Assembly (NCBI GenBank): GCA_033816765.1 | Contig: CM066295.1 | Span: forward strand, 1,054,001-1,118,000 | Length of the DNA: 64,000 nucleotides | Reading direction: 5' to 3' | Origin: Nothopassalora personata | Taxonomy: Eukaryota > Ascomycota > Dothideomycetes > Mycosphaerellales > Mycosphaerellaceae | Shown: positions 32,930 to 45,091 of the stretch, in pieces | Layout of the letters: each line of letters starts with the position of its first letter | How positions within the stretch are numbered: position 1 is the first letter of the stretch | Notes under the pieces: generated by a model | Seen by the model: the letters and a program-made list of their open reading frames with translations, nothing else | Databases searched by the model: none | What the model was told of the DNA's origin: nothing | Made by a program: the position numbers and the translations under genes

Positions 32930-34163
32930 ATGTCCGACTCGCCCTCCTCGCCGCCGTCCTCTAGCCGCCCCGCCTCCTTCTATAGCATTAGTAGCGATAG
33001 TACTACTAGCGCCTTAGAAGACAAGCGCCGCTAGGCGGCTCTAGTACGCGACGTACCTAGAACGCCTAGTAGTCGTAAGCGACTAGCATCCCCCTCGTAG
33101 CTACTAACGCCCTCGCCCGCTACTAAGCTCTCGTAGAGGATTAACATATATATATATAGTACCTCCTATACTTCGCCGGGTCCCGTGAGGCAAGAAGGCC
33201 TCTACAATATCGCGAGGAAGGAACGCTGCTTACTTTTAGAGGTTTTTATTGCAAAAGGCTTTTCCTCTACTAACTAGAAAATGGTAGGGCACCCTACCCG
33301 TGTTGCATAGTCTTAGACTCACATAGCACGTTAATGGAACAATCAATCAATCAATCCTATACTTCGTTAAGTATAAGTCTCTACGCGTGCCGCCTACGAT
33401 TTATATACTAACTACTTACTAGACGAAGCCGATAACTGTAATAGTATTACTACCGGCGAGCTCTTAAAGAAGTACGGCCGCTATAGGCGTAATAGACATA
33501 AGTGCGCGCCTAACACTAGCTACGCTATCGCCTTACTAGTAAGCCGCCTACGCGCCGCGCGCTCCTAGCGCGACTTCCTTACGGCTATAATAGGCTAGGC
33601 GCCTATAGACCTCTAGTAGTAGGAGCTAGTAGAGTAGATCCGCCTATGTGCCTAGCTAGGTAACGACATTACGGAGGTAAGTCGCTACTTCGCTCCTACG
33701 AGTTGACTACTACTCGCGGGAGGAGACTCTAGTACGTCTCCTATACTTCGGCTAACCCTTTCTATAGGCCATTAGGCAGTTTAATGCCTATAAGCATAAG
33801 CGTACCGGGGAAACCCGTATACGTGCCTCCGCTGACGCTACTACTGCCGCCGCCCCCGCCGCCGTAGCCCTCGCGCTCTAGTAGGAGTAGAACCGCGCCC
33901 TTAATAGGCTGTTCGAGCTCGGCCGCGCCGTGAGTCGTATGTTCCTCGTATACGTGTACCCTACTAACCGTAGTCTTAGTTCCTATAGGCGTAGAATATC
34001 GATACTACCGCCGCCGACTAGGTATTCCTACCTAAGTTACTACGCGACGACGATAACTAAGGCGCTTGCCTTACACGCTACTCGCGGGCTCCTCGCCTAC
34101 TACTACTCTACGTAGCCCCTAGTAGGCGCGCTACTCTTTAGCTTTTGTTTTATTTATAGTTAA
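32930..34163 (+). pseudogene. Opposite-strand accessory gene of the gypsy element, copy A
   Basis: Parallel copy of the gene at 34756-35796. It starts MSDSPSSPPSSSRPASFYS and shares the downstream blocks, but is interrupted by a 180-bp SINE-like insertion (33176-33355) as well as by TAG codons. See copy B for features. Confidence 0.55.
33176..33355 (+). mobile_element. SINE-like short insertion, not RIP-mutated
   Basis: 180 bp are present in segment A and absent from the otherwise parallel segment B. It is flanked by 10-11 bp direct repeats (CCTATACTTCG at 33165-33175 and 33356-33366) and ends in an AATC simple repeat (CAATCAATCAATCAATC), as retroposed SINEs do. Unlike its surroundings it keeps many CA and TG dinucleotides. 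I could not identify convincing Pol III A and B boxes, so a tRNA origin is not shown. Confidence 0.7.
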
Positions 34164-34249
34164 GAAATTTTTTATTTATTCTCTAGTACTCCTATACTAG
34201 TCTTATTTACTTCTCCTTAACGCCTTATAGTCGGCTACTATACGATCCG

Positions 34250-34446
34250 TGTTAAGGGGATGTCGTAATATATAGCACGCCTACGACCTACTAGTCATAG
34301 ATGAACTAATTCTTACCTTTTGTTTAAGACGTATCGCGCGTCGTAAGGTATACTTATACGTATTACGTGCGGCTTAGTAGCCGGTCGCGACCGTATATTA
34401 TATATAAGGCTACATGTAAGGGTTAGCTACTAGGCTACCCCTTATA
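34250..34446 (-). repeat. Gypsy LTR B
   Basis: 197 bp, matching LTRs A and C. It is the 3' LTR of the complete minus-strand element and interrupts segment A after ...ACGATCCG, a position that in segment B continues into the pol region (near 35,871). Confidence 0.9.
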
Positions 34447-34755
34447 ATTGCCTCCTCTCCCGTACGAGCTATCCTTAGCTCGCTAGTTGCTACGTAGAGG
34501 CTCCTACGTACTTCTAGAACTATAGTTACTATACGGCCTATATGCGGGTTACGTACGTATCGTTATGTAGGTATAGGTAAGTGAGGCTTAGTTGCTATGC
34601 CGACGTAGCTAGTTAGGGGCATAAAACTCTAGCCTAACCTAGTTCTAATTCGTAGTACGTTCCCTAGCGTACTACCTTCGTTGTACTACTACTACGCACC
34701 CGTACCGTACCCGTACCGTAAGCGCCTCGCTAGCATTATTATTATTATTATTATT

Positions 34756-35796
34756 ATGTCTACCGTGCCCTCCTCGCCGCTATTCTCTAGCCGCTCCGCC
34801 TCCTCTAGTAGTACTAGTAGCGATAGTACTACTAGCCCCTTAGAAGACGAGCGCCGCTAGGCGGCTCTAGTGCGCGACGCCCCTAGAACGCCTAGTGGTC
34901 GTAAGCAACTAGTATTACCCTCGTAGCTACTAACGCCCTCGCTAGCTACTAAGCTCTCGTAGAGAATTAATATATATATACGGTACCTCCCGTACTTCGT
35001 TAGGGGTAAGTCTCTACGCGCGCCGCCTACGATTCGTATACTAACCACTTACTAGACGAGGCCGATAACTGTAATAGTGTTACTACCGGCGAGCTCCTAA
35101 AGAAGTGTAGCCGCTATAGGCGTAGTAAACATAGCTACGTACCTAATACTAGCTACGCTATCGCCTCGCTAGTAAGCCGCCTACGCGCCGCGCGGTCCTA
35201 GCGCAACTTCCTTACGGCTATAATAGGCTAGGCGCCTATAGACCTCTAGTAGTAGGAGCTAGTAGAGTAGATCCGCCTATATACCTAGCTAGGTAACGAC
35301 ATTAAGGAGGTAAGTCGCTACTTCGCTCGTACGAGTCGACTACTACTCGCGGGGGAGGGCTCTAGTGCGTCCCCTATGCTTCGGCTAACCCTTTCTATAG
35401 GCTATTAGGTAGTTTAATGCCTATAAGTATAAGCGTACCGGGGAGACCCGTATACGTGCCTCCGCCGCCGCCGCTACTACTACCGCCGCCCCCGCCGCCG
35501 AAGCCCTTGCGCTCTAGTAGGAGTAGAACCGCGCCCTTAATAGGCTGTTCGAACTCGGCCGCGCCGTAAGTCGCATGTTCCTCGCCTACGTGTACCCTAC
35601 TAACCGTAGTCCTAGTTCCTATAGGCGTAGAACATTAACACTACCGCCGCCGACTAGGCGTTCCTACCTAAGTCACTACATAATAACAACTAAGACGCTC
35701 GCCTTATACGCTACTCGCGGGCTCCTCGCCTACTACTACTCTACGTAGCCCCTAGTAGGCGCGCTACTCTTTAGCTTTTATTTTATTTATAGTTAA
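34756..35796 (+). pseudogene. Opposite-strand accessory gene of the gypsy element, copy B
   Basis: It begins MSTVPSSPLFSSRSASSSST with an (ATT)n run just upstream and an ATAAAA box at 34,621. The coding trace moves through all three frames (Ser-rich start; YDSYTNHLLDEADNCNSVTT and KKCSRYRRSKHSYVPNTSYA; then FNAYKYKRTGETRIRASAAA, NRALNRLFELGRAVSRMF, YVYPTNRSPSSYRRRTLTLP). Candidate intron signals lie between blocks (GGAGGTAAGTCGC near 35,310; GGCTAACCCTTTCTATAG near 35,385-35,402). Stops within blocks are almost all TAG. Location: between the chromodomain end of pol and the 3' LTR, on the opposite strand. No known family recognised. Confidence 0.55.
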
Positions 35797-35829
35797 GAAA
35801 AGTTTTGTTTATACTCTAGTACTAGTCTT

Positions 35830-38800
35830 ATTTACTTCTCCTAAACGCCTTATAGTCGGCTACTATGCGATCCGCATTCGCGAGGCCCTCCGCCGGTTCC
35901 TAGCTATTATACTCCTCTAGCTAGTCCTTCTACTAGACTAGATACTATAGCTTACCCTTACGCTTACGCCTATCTAGTACTACCTCTACCTTATACTCTC
36001 CGTCCTTATTAGCTAGAGGGGGTACGGGTCTATCCTTATCGCTACCGATATACGGCTCGAGGAGAGAGACATAGAAGACGTTGTAGAGCCTTAAGTCGGC
36101 TAGTAGCGCTAGGCGGTACGCCTACGAACCGATAGCGTCCGTAATGCGGTATAGGCCGATAAACTTCGGACCTATCTTCTTCTTTAGTACTGCTAACTTA
36201 AGGTTCTTCGTTAACAATAGGACTAAGTTACCTACGCGGTAGGTCTTAGCTTAGTAGGTCTTATTATAGTAGCGAGCCTAGCTTTCTACTATAGCCTTCT
36301 ATCGCTCCTCGAGTATAGCGCGTAGGTTTCGCATGCGACTCGTAGCTATTACCGCTACTAGTACTTCCCCCCCCCCTAGGTCTTGTCTCGAGATCTAGTT
36401 AGTATAGGGGTAATCTTAGGTCGCTAACCGTACGCTATCTCGAACGGACTCATCCGTAGTGTTAGGTAGATGCTATTATTAGCTACGAAATTAGCAACTG
36501 TAAGCCACTTAGCTTACTTAGTTTAATTGTTACTATAGTAATAACGAAGGTATTATTCGAGGGTTTAGTTTACCCTCTTAGTTTAGCCGTTAGTCTAAGG
36601 GTAAAAGGCCGTAGATAGCTTACGCTTTATACGCGCCTCGAAGTAGAAGTTACTCTAAAACTAACTAGTAAAGACCGGACCTCGGTCGCTTACTATACCT
36701 AACGGGACACTATAGTATCGCACGACTTTGTCTCGTAGGAGCCTCGTAAGCTCTACGGCTATATAAGTCTTCGTCGTCGGGATATATAAGCTCATTTTTA
36801 AGTAGCGATCGACTATTACTAGGATCGCATTATATACGTAACCGGCTTGCGTACTTAGAGGTAGGTCTATAATAAAATCTATAGTAATTTCCTACTACGG
36901 TCGCTCCGGTCTAGGAAGCGGTTATAGCTCGCCGTAGGGTCGATAGCGCCTCGCCTTCGAACCCTAGTAGGTTCTATAGGCTTAGACGTATTGTTTTACG
37001 TCCGTACTAAGTAAGTCCTACTAATAATTACGTCGTAATAGCTCTTTAGTCTTAGTCCTTCTAAAGTGACCCGCGAGGACGTCGTCGTAGTATATACGAA
37101 TTAGATGCGACCTAATTGCGTAATCCCTAGGTACTACGATCGCGTCTCCGTAGTACATAAGGTTATCCTTTATATGCTATCCCTTAGCGTCCCTCGCGCT
37201 TAGCGCCTACGCTAAGTATACGATATACTAGTCGTCTTACTACTACGCGATCTTTATTAAGAGTAGGATTAACTTACCCGTCGAGCTATAAGCTTAACCC
37301 TATATTACTATAGCGCACACTACTACTAGTAACGACGGCTTATCTTAATAGGGAAGGTCACCTCTCCGCACTACTATTACCGCGCCTATGTCGCCCTATA
37401 TCGCCTCGTAGGTAGTAAGTACGCGCTTTACCGTCGGCTCGCTTATCCCTTCTAGAGACTCCTTCTAGAAAGACAGCTTACTTTATAAGGTAGGCAGCAA
37501 GTTCGAAGTTTATTACGTTATAGCTACGTAGTTACTACGTCTCGAAGGCGCGTCGGCTAGGTTAGTCTTACCCGGCCGATGCTTCACTATAAAATTAAAA
37601 GACTATAGGAACGTAGCCTATCGAGCTTACCGCCTATTTAGCTACTTTACTATTATAAAGCCCTATAGGTTAGCGTAGTCGACTAGTACTCGTACCGTAT
37701 ACGTAGCGCCCTCTAAGTATAGCCTCTAATGCTTAAAAGCCTTAACTACTATAAGTAGCTCCTAATCGTACGTCTCGTAGTTACACTTAGCTAGTATTAT
37801 CTTACGTAAATAGAACGCGATAGGATGCTACTTAGTACTAAATAATTAGGATATAATACCTACAATCGCGAAACCTAAGGCATCCGTCTCGACTCGCGTA
37901 CGCAGCGTAGGATCGAAGTACCTAAGTATTAGTGTACCTAAGAATCCGGCCTTAAGCTATCGAAACGCCTACTCTTCGCTTAAGGTCTACGTAAGAGGGC
38001 CGTGCTTCTTACCGTCCTTAGATCCCTTTAGTAGGTCCGTTAGGGGCTTATAGACCCTTAAGTATCCTTCTATAAAACGCCGGTAGAAGTTGTAAAACCT
38101 AAGGAAGGACTAGACCTTATAAAAGGTCGTAGGTGTAGGCTATTCCTCGATAGCGGCTACCCTACTCCTATCTATCGATATGCCTACGGCGCTTACGACA
38201 AACTTAAGGAACTCTATACTCTCCTAGAAGAAGTGACACTTCTTAGGGTTTGCGAACAGGGTAAACTTTCGTAGCCTCTCTAGTACCGCGCGTACGGCTC
38301 GTACGTGTACCTTACGCGTCTCGCTATAGATAAGGATATTATCTAGGTAGACTACGTAAATGTCATTAACTAAGCCGGTTAGCGCCTTATTAATATACCC
38401 TTAAAAGGTTACCGGTACGTTAGTTAACCCGAACGGCATTACTAGGTACTCGTAGTATCCGTATCGCGTGCGAAACGTAGTCTTCCACTTATCGCCTCGC
38501 TTAATAGGGATACGATAGTAGGCGTCCTTTAAATCGATTATAGTGAAGAACCTAGAACCTAATAGCCTATCTAGCGTCTCGCTAATTAGGGGTAGGGCGT
38601 ATCGGTTCTTTACTATAATCTTATTTAGGCCTCTATAATTAACATAGAGCCTAAGAGTACTATTCTTCTTTAGCACGAATAGGATAGGCGCACCCGCCTC
38701 GCTTACGGACCGCCTAATCCACCCCTTCTCTATTGCTTACGTAAGGTACTCCTTTAAGGCCTCTAACTTAGTTAAGGACTAGTAGTATAGCGGCTTAAAA

Positions 38801-40600
38801 GGGGGTTTCTTTCCTTTAACGAGATTAATCGTATACTTAACCCCGTCGGGCATCTTACGCTTCGCCTACTTATTAGGTACGTATATATCTCGGAAGTCTA
38901 TAAATTCTTTAGGCTACGAGGGGCCCTCTCCTTTAGGTACTACTATAGCAATAGCCCGAACACTTATCGTATAAACCTACTTTAAGCTCTCGAGATCCCT
39001 AAGGAACTCGCGTACGTTACGCTACTAAATCGTAGGCGTCTCTATACCGTAGTACTACTAGTCCTTACAATCGCTCTTTACGATCCGATTATGGTACCTC
39101 TAGGGTCTACCTAAAATTACTAATAGCCTACCTATAGGTACCGCGTAGTAGATAGCGTTACTTACGCGCTCTACTCCCGCGTTATTAGCGAGTCGTAGCC
39201 GAACCGTAAAGGCGCCGTAGTAATACCCTAGGTTATGCGTATACGACTCTAACTTCGGTAGCCTTACCCTATTAATAGGTTACATTTAATGTCGGAGTAC
39301 ATACTTATACGATACTAGGCTAAGATCCGTATAGTTATCTAGGAGAAACGTAGCCTCGCGAAAGCCCTTACGAGTCTCGACTACGCCTCGTAAGTAACGC
39401 GCTAGACACGCATCTACTCGCCTTAAAGGGTCGACTTTAGGAAAACTCAGACTTAGGAGCGACCTACTTCTAGTCCTCTACCTTTTCCCTAGTCGCTACC
39501 CTTCTTAGTTAGAGCCTTCGTAGCGTCTACCCTACGAACCGCTTACGCGTTACGGTCCTTCTATAGGTACCTATTCGGGTAATCCGTCTTAATGTAACCC
39601 TTCTTATAGTATCTATAGCACTCCGCTTTAGTCCTATTGAAGGTTATAGACGATTCGCCGGTGCCCCGCTAGTAACTTATACCCGGGTCGCGCGACGCCT
39701 AACTATGCTTCTACTACTTCGAGCTACGATCGCTTCGCCCTTAATCGCCCTTAGTCTCTCGCCTACGGCGACTATACTGCCCGCGGTCGTGCCCTCCGCT
39801 ACTCCGCTCCGTGCTTTTAATACGCGAAGCTAGGATTACTAGTTCCTCTCTAGTTATTAGGATGTTATAAAACTTAACGATTACGGACCGTAGGCTAGGC
39901 GTAAGCTTAGCGAGCATGTGTCGTACGCGTTACGCCTCCGTATAGTCCCCTAACTAATCCTCTATAACATCTAGCTTAGTCGTAAACTAACGTACTGTCT
40001 AGTTGTCCTTCTGTTTCACCGCCTTATACTCTAACATTACGTTAAGTACGCGGTTTATAGGGTTACTATATACGTCTCGACAGAACTCCTTAAAGTCCTA
40101 GTATATATACCCTTTAAGGTTAAGAACGCTATAGTTAGCGTACTATCGCTTACTTACCTCTCCGCTTAGGTATATAACCCTACATAGGACTTTTAACTCG
40201 TTCGTCGTATACGTGCCGCCTAAGAGGGTAAAGATAAGAGAGAGCTCCCTTAGGAATACCCGTGCTTTCTTAATCGAGTCCCCTCTAAAAGGCGTAGGTT
40301 CTTTAAGACGTAAACGTGTCGTATACGATACGACCGCACCTCGAGCTACGATATTATCGTTAGTTACTATAGATAGAGGAGGGGGAGGGGGAGTAGGGGA
40401 TAGTTCTCCGCCGGATTCGCCCTAAGGGTCCGCCGGCGGCACGCTTACGTCCCGTAAGATCTCTAACTATTTAATCTCCCTCTATATCTCCTTCTCCTTA
40501 ACCTCTACCCGAAGGGCATCCCTCCTTACGACTAAGGTTGCACGCCTCGCTTATTACTAGGCCCTAGGGCTTAGGGGAGCCGTAGGCGTAGCGCTACTAT
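35830..40600 (-). pseudogene. Ty3/gypsy (chromovirus-type) gag-pol remnant
   Basis: Minus-strand order: gag with a degraded zinc knuckle (ECYRYYKKGYIKTDYP, near 39.6 kb, where a Cys has become Tyr), protease region, reverse transcriptase ([51 protein letters not shown] at 38.4-38.7 kb; catalytic box YLDN with the last Asp changed to Asn), RNase H (LRTRVETDASGFAIVGI), an integrase region, and a chromodomain-like end (GKLQ-YLV ... EPAEGLANADRIVADYKAF, about 35.87-36.0 kb). The chromodomain places it in the chromovirus branch. Stops, nearly all TAG, make it inactive. Confidence 0.85.
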
Positions 40601-40656
40601 CGTCGCGTTCGGACTCTATAGCGTGTATAGATTATAACGAAGAGAAGAATTAGAAC

Positions 40657-40852
40657 TGTTAAGGGATGTCGTATTATATAGCACGCCTACGACCTACTAG
40701 TCGTAGATGAACTAATTCTTGCCTTTTGTTTAAGACGTATTACGCGTCGTAAGGTGTACGTATACGTGTTACGTGCGGCTTAGTAGCCGGTCGCGACCGC
40801 ATGTTACATGTAAGGCCACATGTAAGTGTTAGCTACTAGGCTGCCCCTTATA
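40657..40852 (-). repeat. Gypsy LTR C
   Basis: 196 bp, matching A and B. It is the 5' LTR (minus-strand sense) and the outer right end of the complex, followed at once by AAGTC. Confidence 0.9.
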
Positions 40853-40857
40853 AAGTC

Positions 40858-43800
40858 TAGGCTATGTTTCTAAAGTTTCTCTAAAGTATAGTGCTTTTAG
40901 GAGACATAGAGATCTCTATTCTTTTTACTCTTTAGTTATATGTCTAGGAAAAGGTTAGTGTTAATAGTTTTAATAGAGTACTTGTTCTTTAGTCTAGCAA
41001 TAAACCCCTTAATCTTCTAATTACTATCGCTAAAGATCTAAAAGTTATCTATATATAGGAGAACTAAAAGATTCTCCCCCTAAAAAGACATGCATTAGAA
41101 TTAAGTCTCTTTAGGCCTAATTCTTCTAGAGCTTCCTTAGCATTATAGTACTAGAGGTTTATAGCTTGTCTTAATCTATATAGTCCCTTCTTAATTTCTA
41201 GGACTTTATTAGATAGATCTTTCTTAATAAGTTCTACCCCTTCTAGTAGTTTAATATATAAAGGTCTATTAATGTTAGGGTTTATAAATGCTGTTTTAAT
41301 ATTAATCTGTCTCCTCTTCTAGCTAAGAACTATGCATAGGGCTAGGAGAATCCTACTTGTTAGTAGCCTTAGGGGTAGAGTAAAGGTTTTAATATAGTCT
41401 ATCCCTTACTTTTAAGTAAACCCCTTTGCTACCTATCTAGCTCTACGCTTCTTAATGGACCTATTAGGAAGATACTTATAGTATAGGACCTATTTTCCTA
41501 TAAGTAGTTTCCTACCCTTAGGGATTTTATATAATAGGATCTATATAATACATTCTATGTCTTCTAAGGAGTTGAATTCCTTTCTAATTGCCCTAATCTA
41601 TTTAGCTCTATTAGGTCTATTTAATGCTTTAGTTAGGGTAGTAGGATCTATAAGCTTCCTCTTCTTTATATTATCTATAGCTATTATAGCGAATACTTTC
41701 TTAAGTTTGCTATAATTATAATAGGATCTATTCTATCTTAAACTTCTCCTAGTTAGCTTAGGATAGACCTTAGCTTATTTAGTCTTTATAGGCTTATAAG
41801 TCCTATCTCTCTTCCTCTTACTAATATATAGGGTAGGGTAGAATAGTGTTATAGCCTAGTTAGGGTCTTCTTACATAGCTAGGGCTATGTCTTCTTAGTG
41901 TAGTTCCTTAGACTATAAAGTCTAAGGCTTATGCTCTATAGGGGATTGTTCCTAGAGCTAGGTGTGCTCTATAGGAGATTGTTCCTAGAGCTAGGTATGC
42001 TCTATAGGAGACTGTTCCTAGAGCTAGGGGGATATGTCTCTAAATAGTAGACGTAAATCTTCTGTCCTATGCTCCCCCTAAGACTAACCTTAGTTAGGGG
42101 AGTCTTGTTGCGAAGCCCTTTGTGTTTTAGGTTAGTTACTATACTGCTATAGCTCCCCTTAAAGGTTTATAGGGTTAGTAACTCGCTTCTAGCTCGCATA
42201 GCCCTTTATAAGGTATATAAATACCTTTATAGTAAGGGTCCTTAGGGTTATTATAGGGATGTCTAAGGAAGGTAATCTCGTTATCTAGGACAGTATACTC
42301 ATTACTAGCAGTAAGCTAGGAGCTCTTAATAGTCTACCCTGTCTACTCCCCCTAAGCGACCTACTTGCCTATAGGGATTTAGTATTACGAGTGCTATAAG
42401 AAATCTTTATCAAAAGTTATATAGGGGAATAGGTTATCTTAAAGACCTATTTTCCCTTCTCCTACTATAGCTTCTATAGTAGGTAGTTAGTTAATAAACT
42501 ACCCTAGAATCCTATATACTACTATATGTCCGCCCTTATAGAGAACTTTTTAGACTTAGTGTAGTTGTCGTTATGTTTATATGCTTTATATCTAAACCTC
42601 CTTATATTCCTTAAGTCTATCTCTTTAACATTAATACCTAGGTCCTTCTTAAAGTTAATCTATAGTACATTTTTTATTGTTAAGTTAAAGAGGCGGTTCG
42701 TAATATAGTATACAAAATCCATAGCCTAGGGCTAGAGGTTCTATAGTAAGCTAGAGTCTATAAGCATAGCTCTAGCCTTGTTAATAATAACTTTATTCGA
42801 AGCTTTAGCAATTCTATTCTACTTAGGTGTATATAGTAATGCAAAATCCTATCTAATCCCTTTATATTAGGTATATGTTCTAAGTTTAATGTTGTTAAAT
42901 TCCCTACTACTATCTAAGAACTAGATCTTAGGTGTCTTCTTATAGTAGTTCTACATTATAGTAAGCTAAGTCTTAATTGCTACTAGAGTATTACTTTTCT
43001 TTAGAAGTAGCAAGCACTATCTTATACTAGTTTTAGTACACGTAAGCATAAGGCAATACGCGTAACTATTGTAAGAGAGTAGAGTAATTAGACTAACTAG
43101 GTTAGCATAGATTTTATCTAATGCCTCTAGTGTAGGTCTCCTAGGGATTCTTAAAACAACTCTTTATAACCTTATAAGCTTATAAGTCTTATAATGCCCT
43201 AACTCTATAGTATTAATATCTTCTAGGCCCTTAACTGCTTCTTTTGTAGTATTAAGTAGTGTGCTTCTAATATGCCTAAGCCTTTAATACTATCTAACTA
43301 TGTTAGTTCTTAGCTTAGTAAATGCAAGAGTAGTAAGTCCTTTTAGTGCTAATCTGTCTTTATCCTTCCTAGAACCCCTCTTTACCCTAAGGTTCCTAAA
43401 GACAATAACATTTTTTATTATCTTAACTAAGCCTACCGGCTTGTCCTTCTAGAATAGCATTTTAGATAGTCTGTCTAGGTAAACTCTATGTTTCTTATAT
43501 AGGAGTTCTATAGAGATTAGTGTTATATCTAACTCTAGTAAGTAAAGAACATTACGAAGGAGGAGGGTAGTCTCTTAACTAAGATAGTTCTTTATAACCT
43601 ACTCTAATTCTCCTTTAGTTATAAGAGATCCTTACCTAACGACCTATAAGAAGCATATAGGCCTTAGTCTTAGCCTAATATTCTAAAGGTCTATAAGATT
43701 ATTATAGATATAGAAGGATGTGCCTATATTATAGACTTTGTCTATTAATATTAGGTTTAATGCGGTAGCTACTATCCTTCCTATACACACTAGTTATATA

Positions 43801-45060
43801 ACTACAATAGCTACTCTAGACCTCCTATGTAGTTATCTCTAGTCCCTATTACTATTAGAGCTATGCTCCTAATTAGATAATAAGTCTAACTAGTTATTAA
43901 TTACTATAGCAATTCTCTTCCTAGGGGATTTGCTGCCCTTTACCTTCTTTACCCTATCCTTTAGGGTGTCTTTACCCTTCTTAGACCTATTCCTAGGATT
44001 CTTCTCTAGATGCTACTTATAGTAGTTTGCGTTAGTGTACTTATATAAGCACTGTATGCACTACTTATTATTATTCTTGCTTAAGAATGCTCTAACAAAG
44101 CTATTACTAGGCTTGTAGGTAGTAGGTACTTACTCCTTCCTAAGAGTTATAAACATTCTCTCTAGGGTAGTTAATTCTAGGGGATTGTTATGTCTCTATG
44201 TCCTAAGCTATTCGATATAGTTTAGACCTTTAATAAAGTATAATCTATAGATACTATCTAGGAGGACAAAAAAGAATTTAAGCCTTAACTTGTTATTAAC
44301 TAGGGAAGATCTAATAAATTGCTCTATAGTAGTCTTATTGTTATTTACCTATACTTAAAAGTCTTTATAGTACTTTAATATATTAGGTCTTGTAGTATCT
44401 AGTTTAATGTGCCTAACTGCCTTTAGAGTGTTATATAGATTAATTGTAATAACTAGCTTATATATTGCCTTAATTAAATTATACAATTCCTTAGCTAACT
44501 TGTCTACATCTCTAAAGTTTAGCCTTAGGGTAGAATCTAATCTAGCTATAATAATGCTATATGCTTATATGTTCTCTTTCTTCTATCGCTTATAGGCAGC
44601 TTTGTATCCTACACTACTAGTAATGTCCTAAGGGGCTTTATTCTAGGCAGTCTTATCTTAGACATTCTTAGTTGTATCTTAGGGTTAATTATAAGCTACC
44701 CTGTTTAGAGCGTACTTTGGGTTAACCTAGTCTAGATTATAGATTACGTATCTAACTAGATCCTTCTCTAGTAGTACGCTAGTTAGTATAGATTTCTATA
44801 CCTAGAACTGTACGCCTTTCCTAAGCACCTAGTTGTCCTTAGCGGATCTTACTAGGTTGCTAGAGGTGTTGTTTCTAAACTCTATACCTAGTCTAGCTCT
44901 TTTAGATGCTATACTACGGTACTAGTGCTTAGTGCCGATCTCCTATAGTAGTTCTTAAATCGATTAGGTAGTTGTCTATAAAACAAATATAGGGTCGAGT
45001 CTACTAGTAAGGCAAGCTAATCCTCAACAGAGCTTCGATAACGATTTAGGTTTTAAATTA
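40858..45060 (-). pseudogene. Copia gag-pol remnant (gag, integrase, reverse transcriptase)
   Basis: Minus-strand traces: CLYKYTNANYYK near 44.0 kb (zinc knuckle); LLLRNVLYLLELDITLISIE and LRHIRSTLLNTTKEAV (GAG pre-integrase), EFNNIKLRTYT and LLYTPK-NRIAKASNKVI (integrase), IPKGRKLLIGK and FTLPLRLLTSRILLALC, INIKTAFINPNINRPLYIKL and LLVLLYID (reverse transcriptase). All are classic Ty1/copia blocks, interrupted by TAG codons. The 3' part continues at 32446 beyond the gypsy insertion. Confidence 0.85.
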
Positions 45061-45091
45061 GATAGGCAGAGGAGCACCCGGGCTTATAACC

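Larger units (their letters stand above)
32447..40852 (-). mobile_element. Ty3/gypsy chromodomain element complex with three LTRs, inserted in copia pol
   Basis: It is flanked by AAGTC at 32442-32446 and 40853-40857. LTRs in plus orientation start T(G/A)TTAAGGG and end CCCCTTA(C/T)A: A 32447-32642, B 34250-34446, C 40657-40852. B to C spans an apparently complete element with gag-pol on the minus strand; A plus 32643-34249 is a second, partial copy of the element's 3' portion. Everything is RIP-mutated apart from one small insertion in the A segment. Confidence 0.9.

Noticed and set aside
38401..38676. A clean 91-residue reverse transcriptase frame, possible live RT gene
   Set aside because: It is only the longest stop-free piece of the mutated gypsy pol; both sides continue the same protein interrupted by TAG codons, and the catalytic YLDD box downstream reads YLDN.
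40213..40425. Plus-strand frame opposite gypsy gag
   Set aside because: Short, low complexity (GGGGG), and antisense to gag; unlike the accessory genes it does not extend through TAG codons into a coherent protein.
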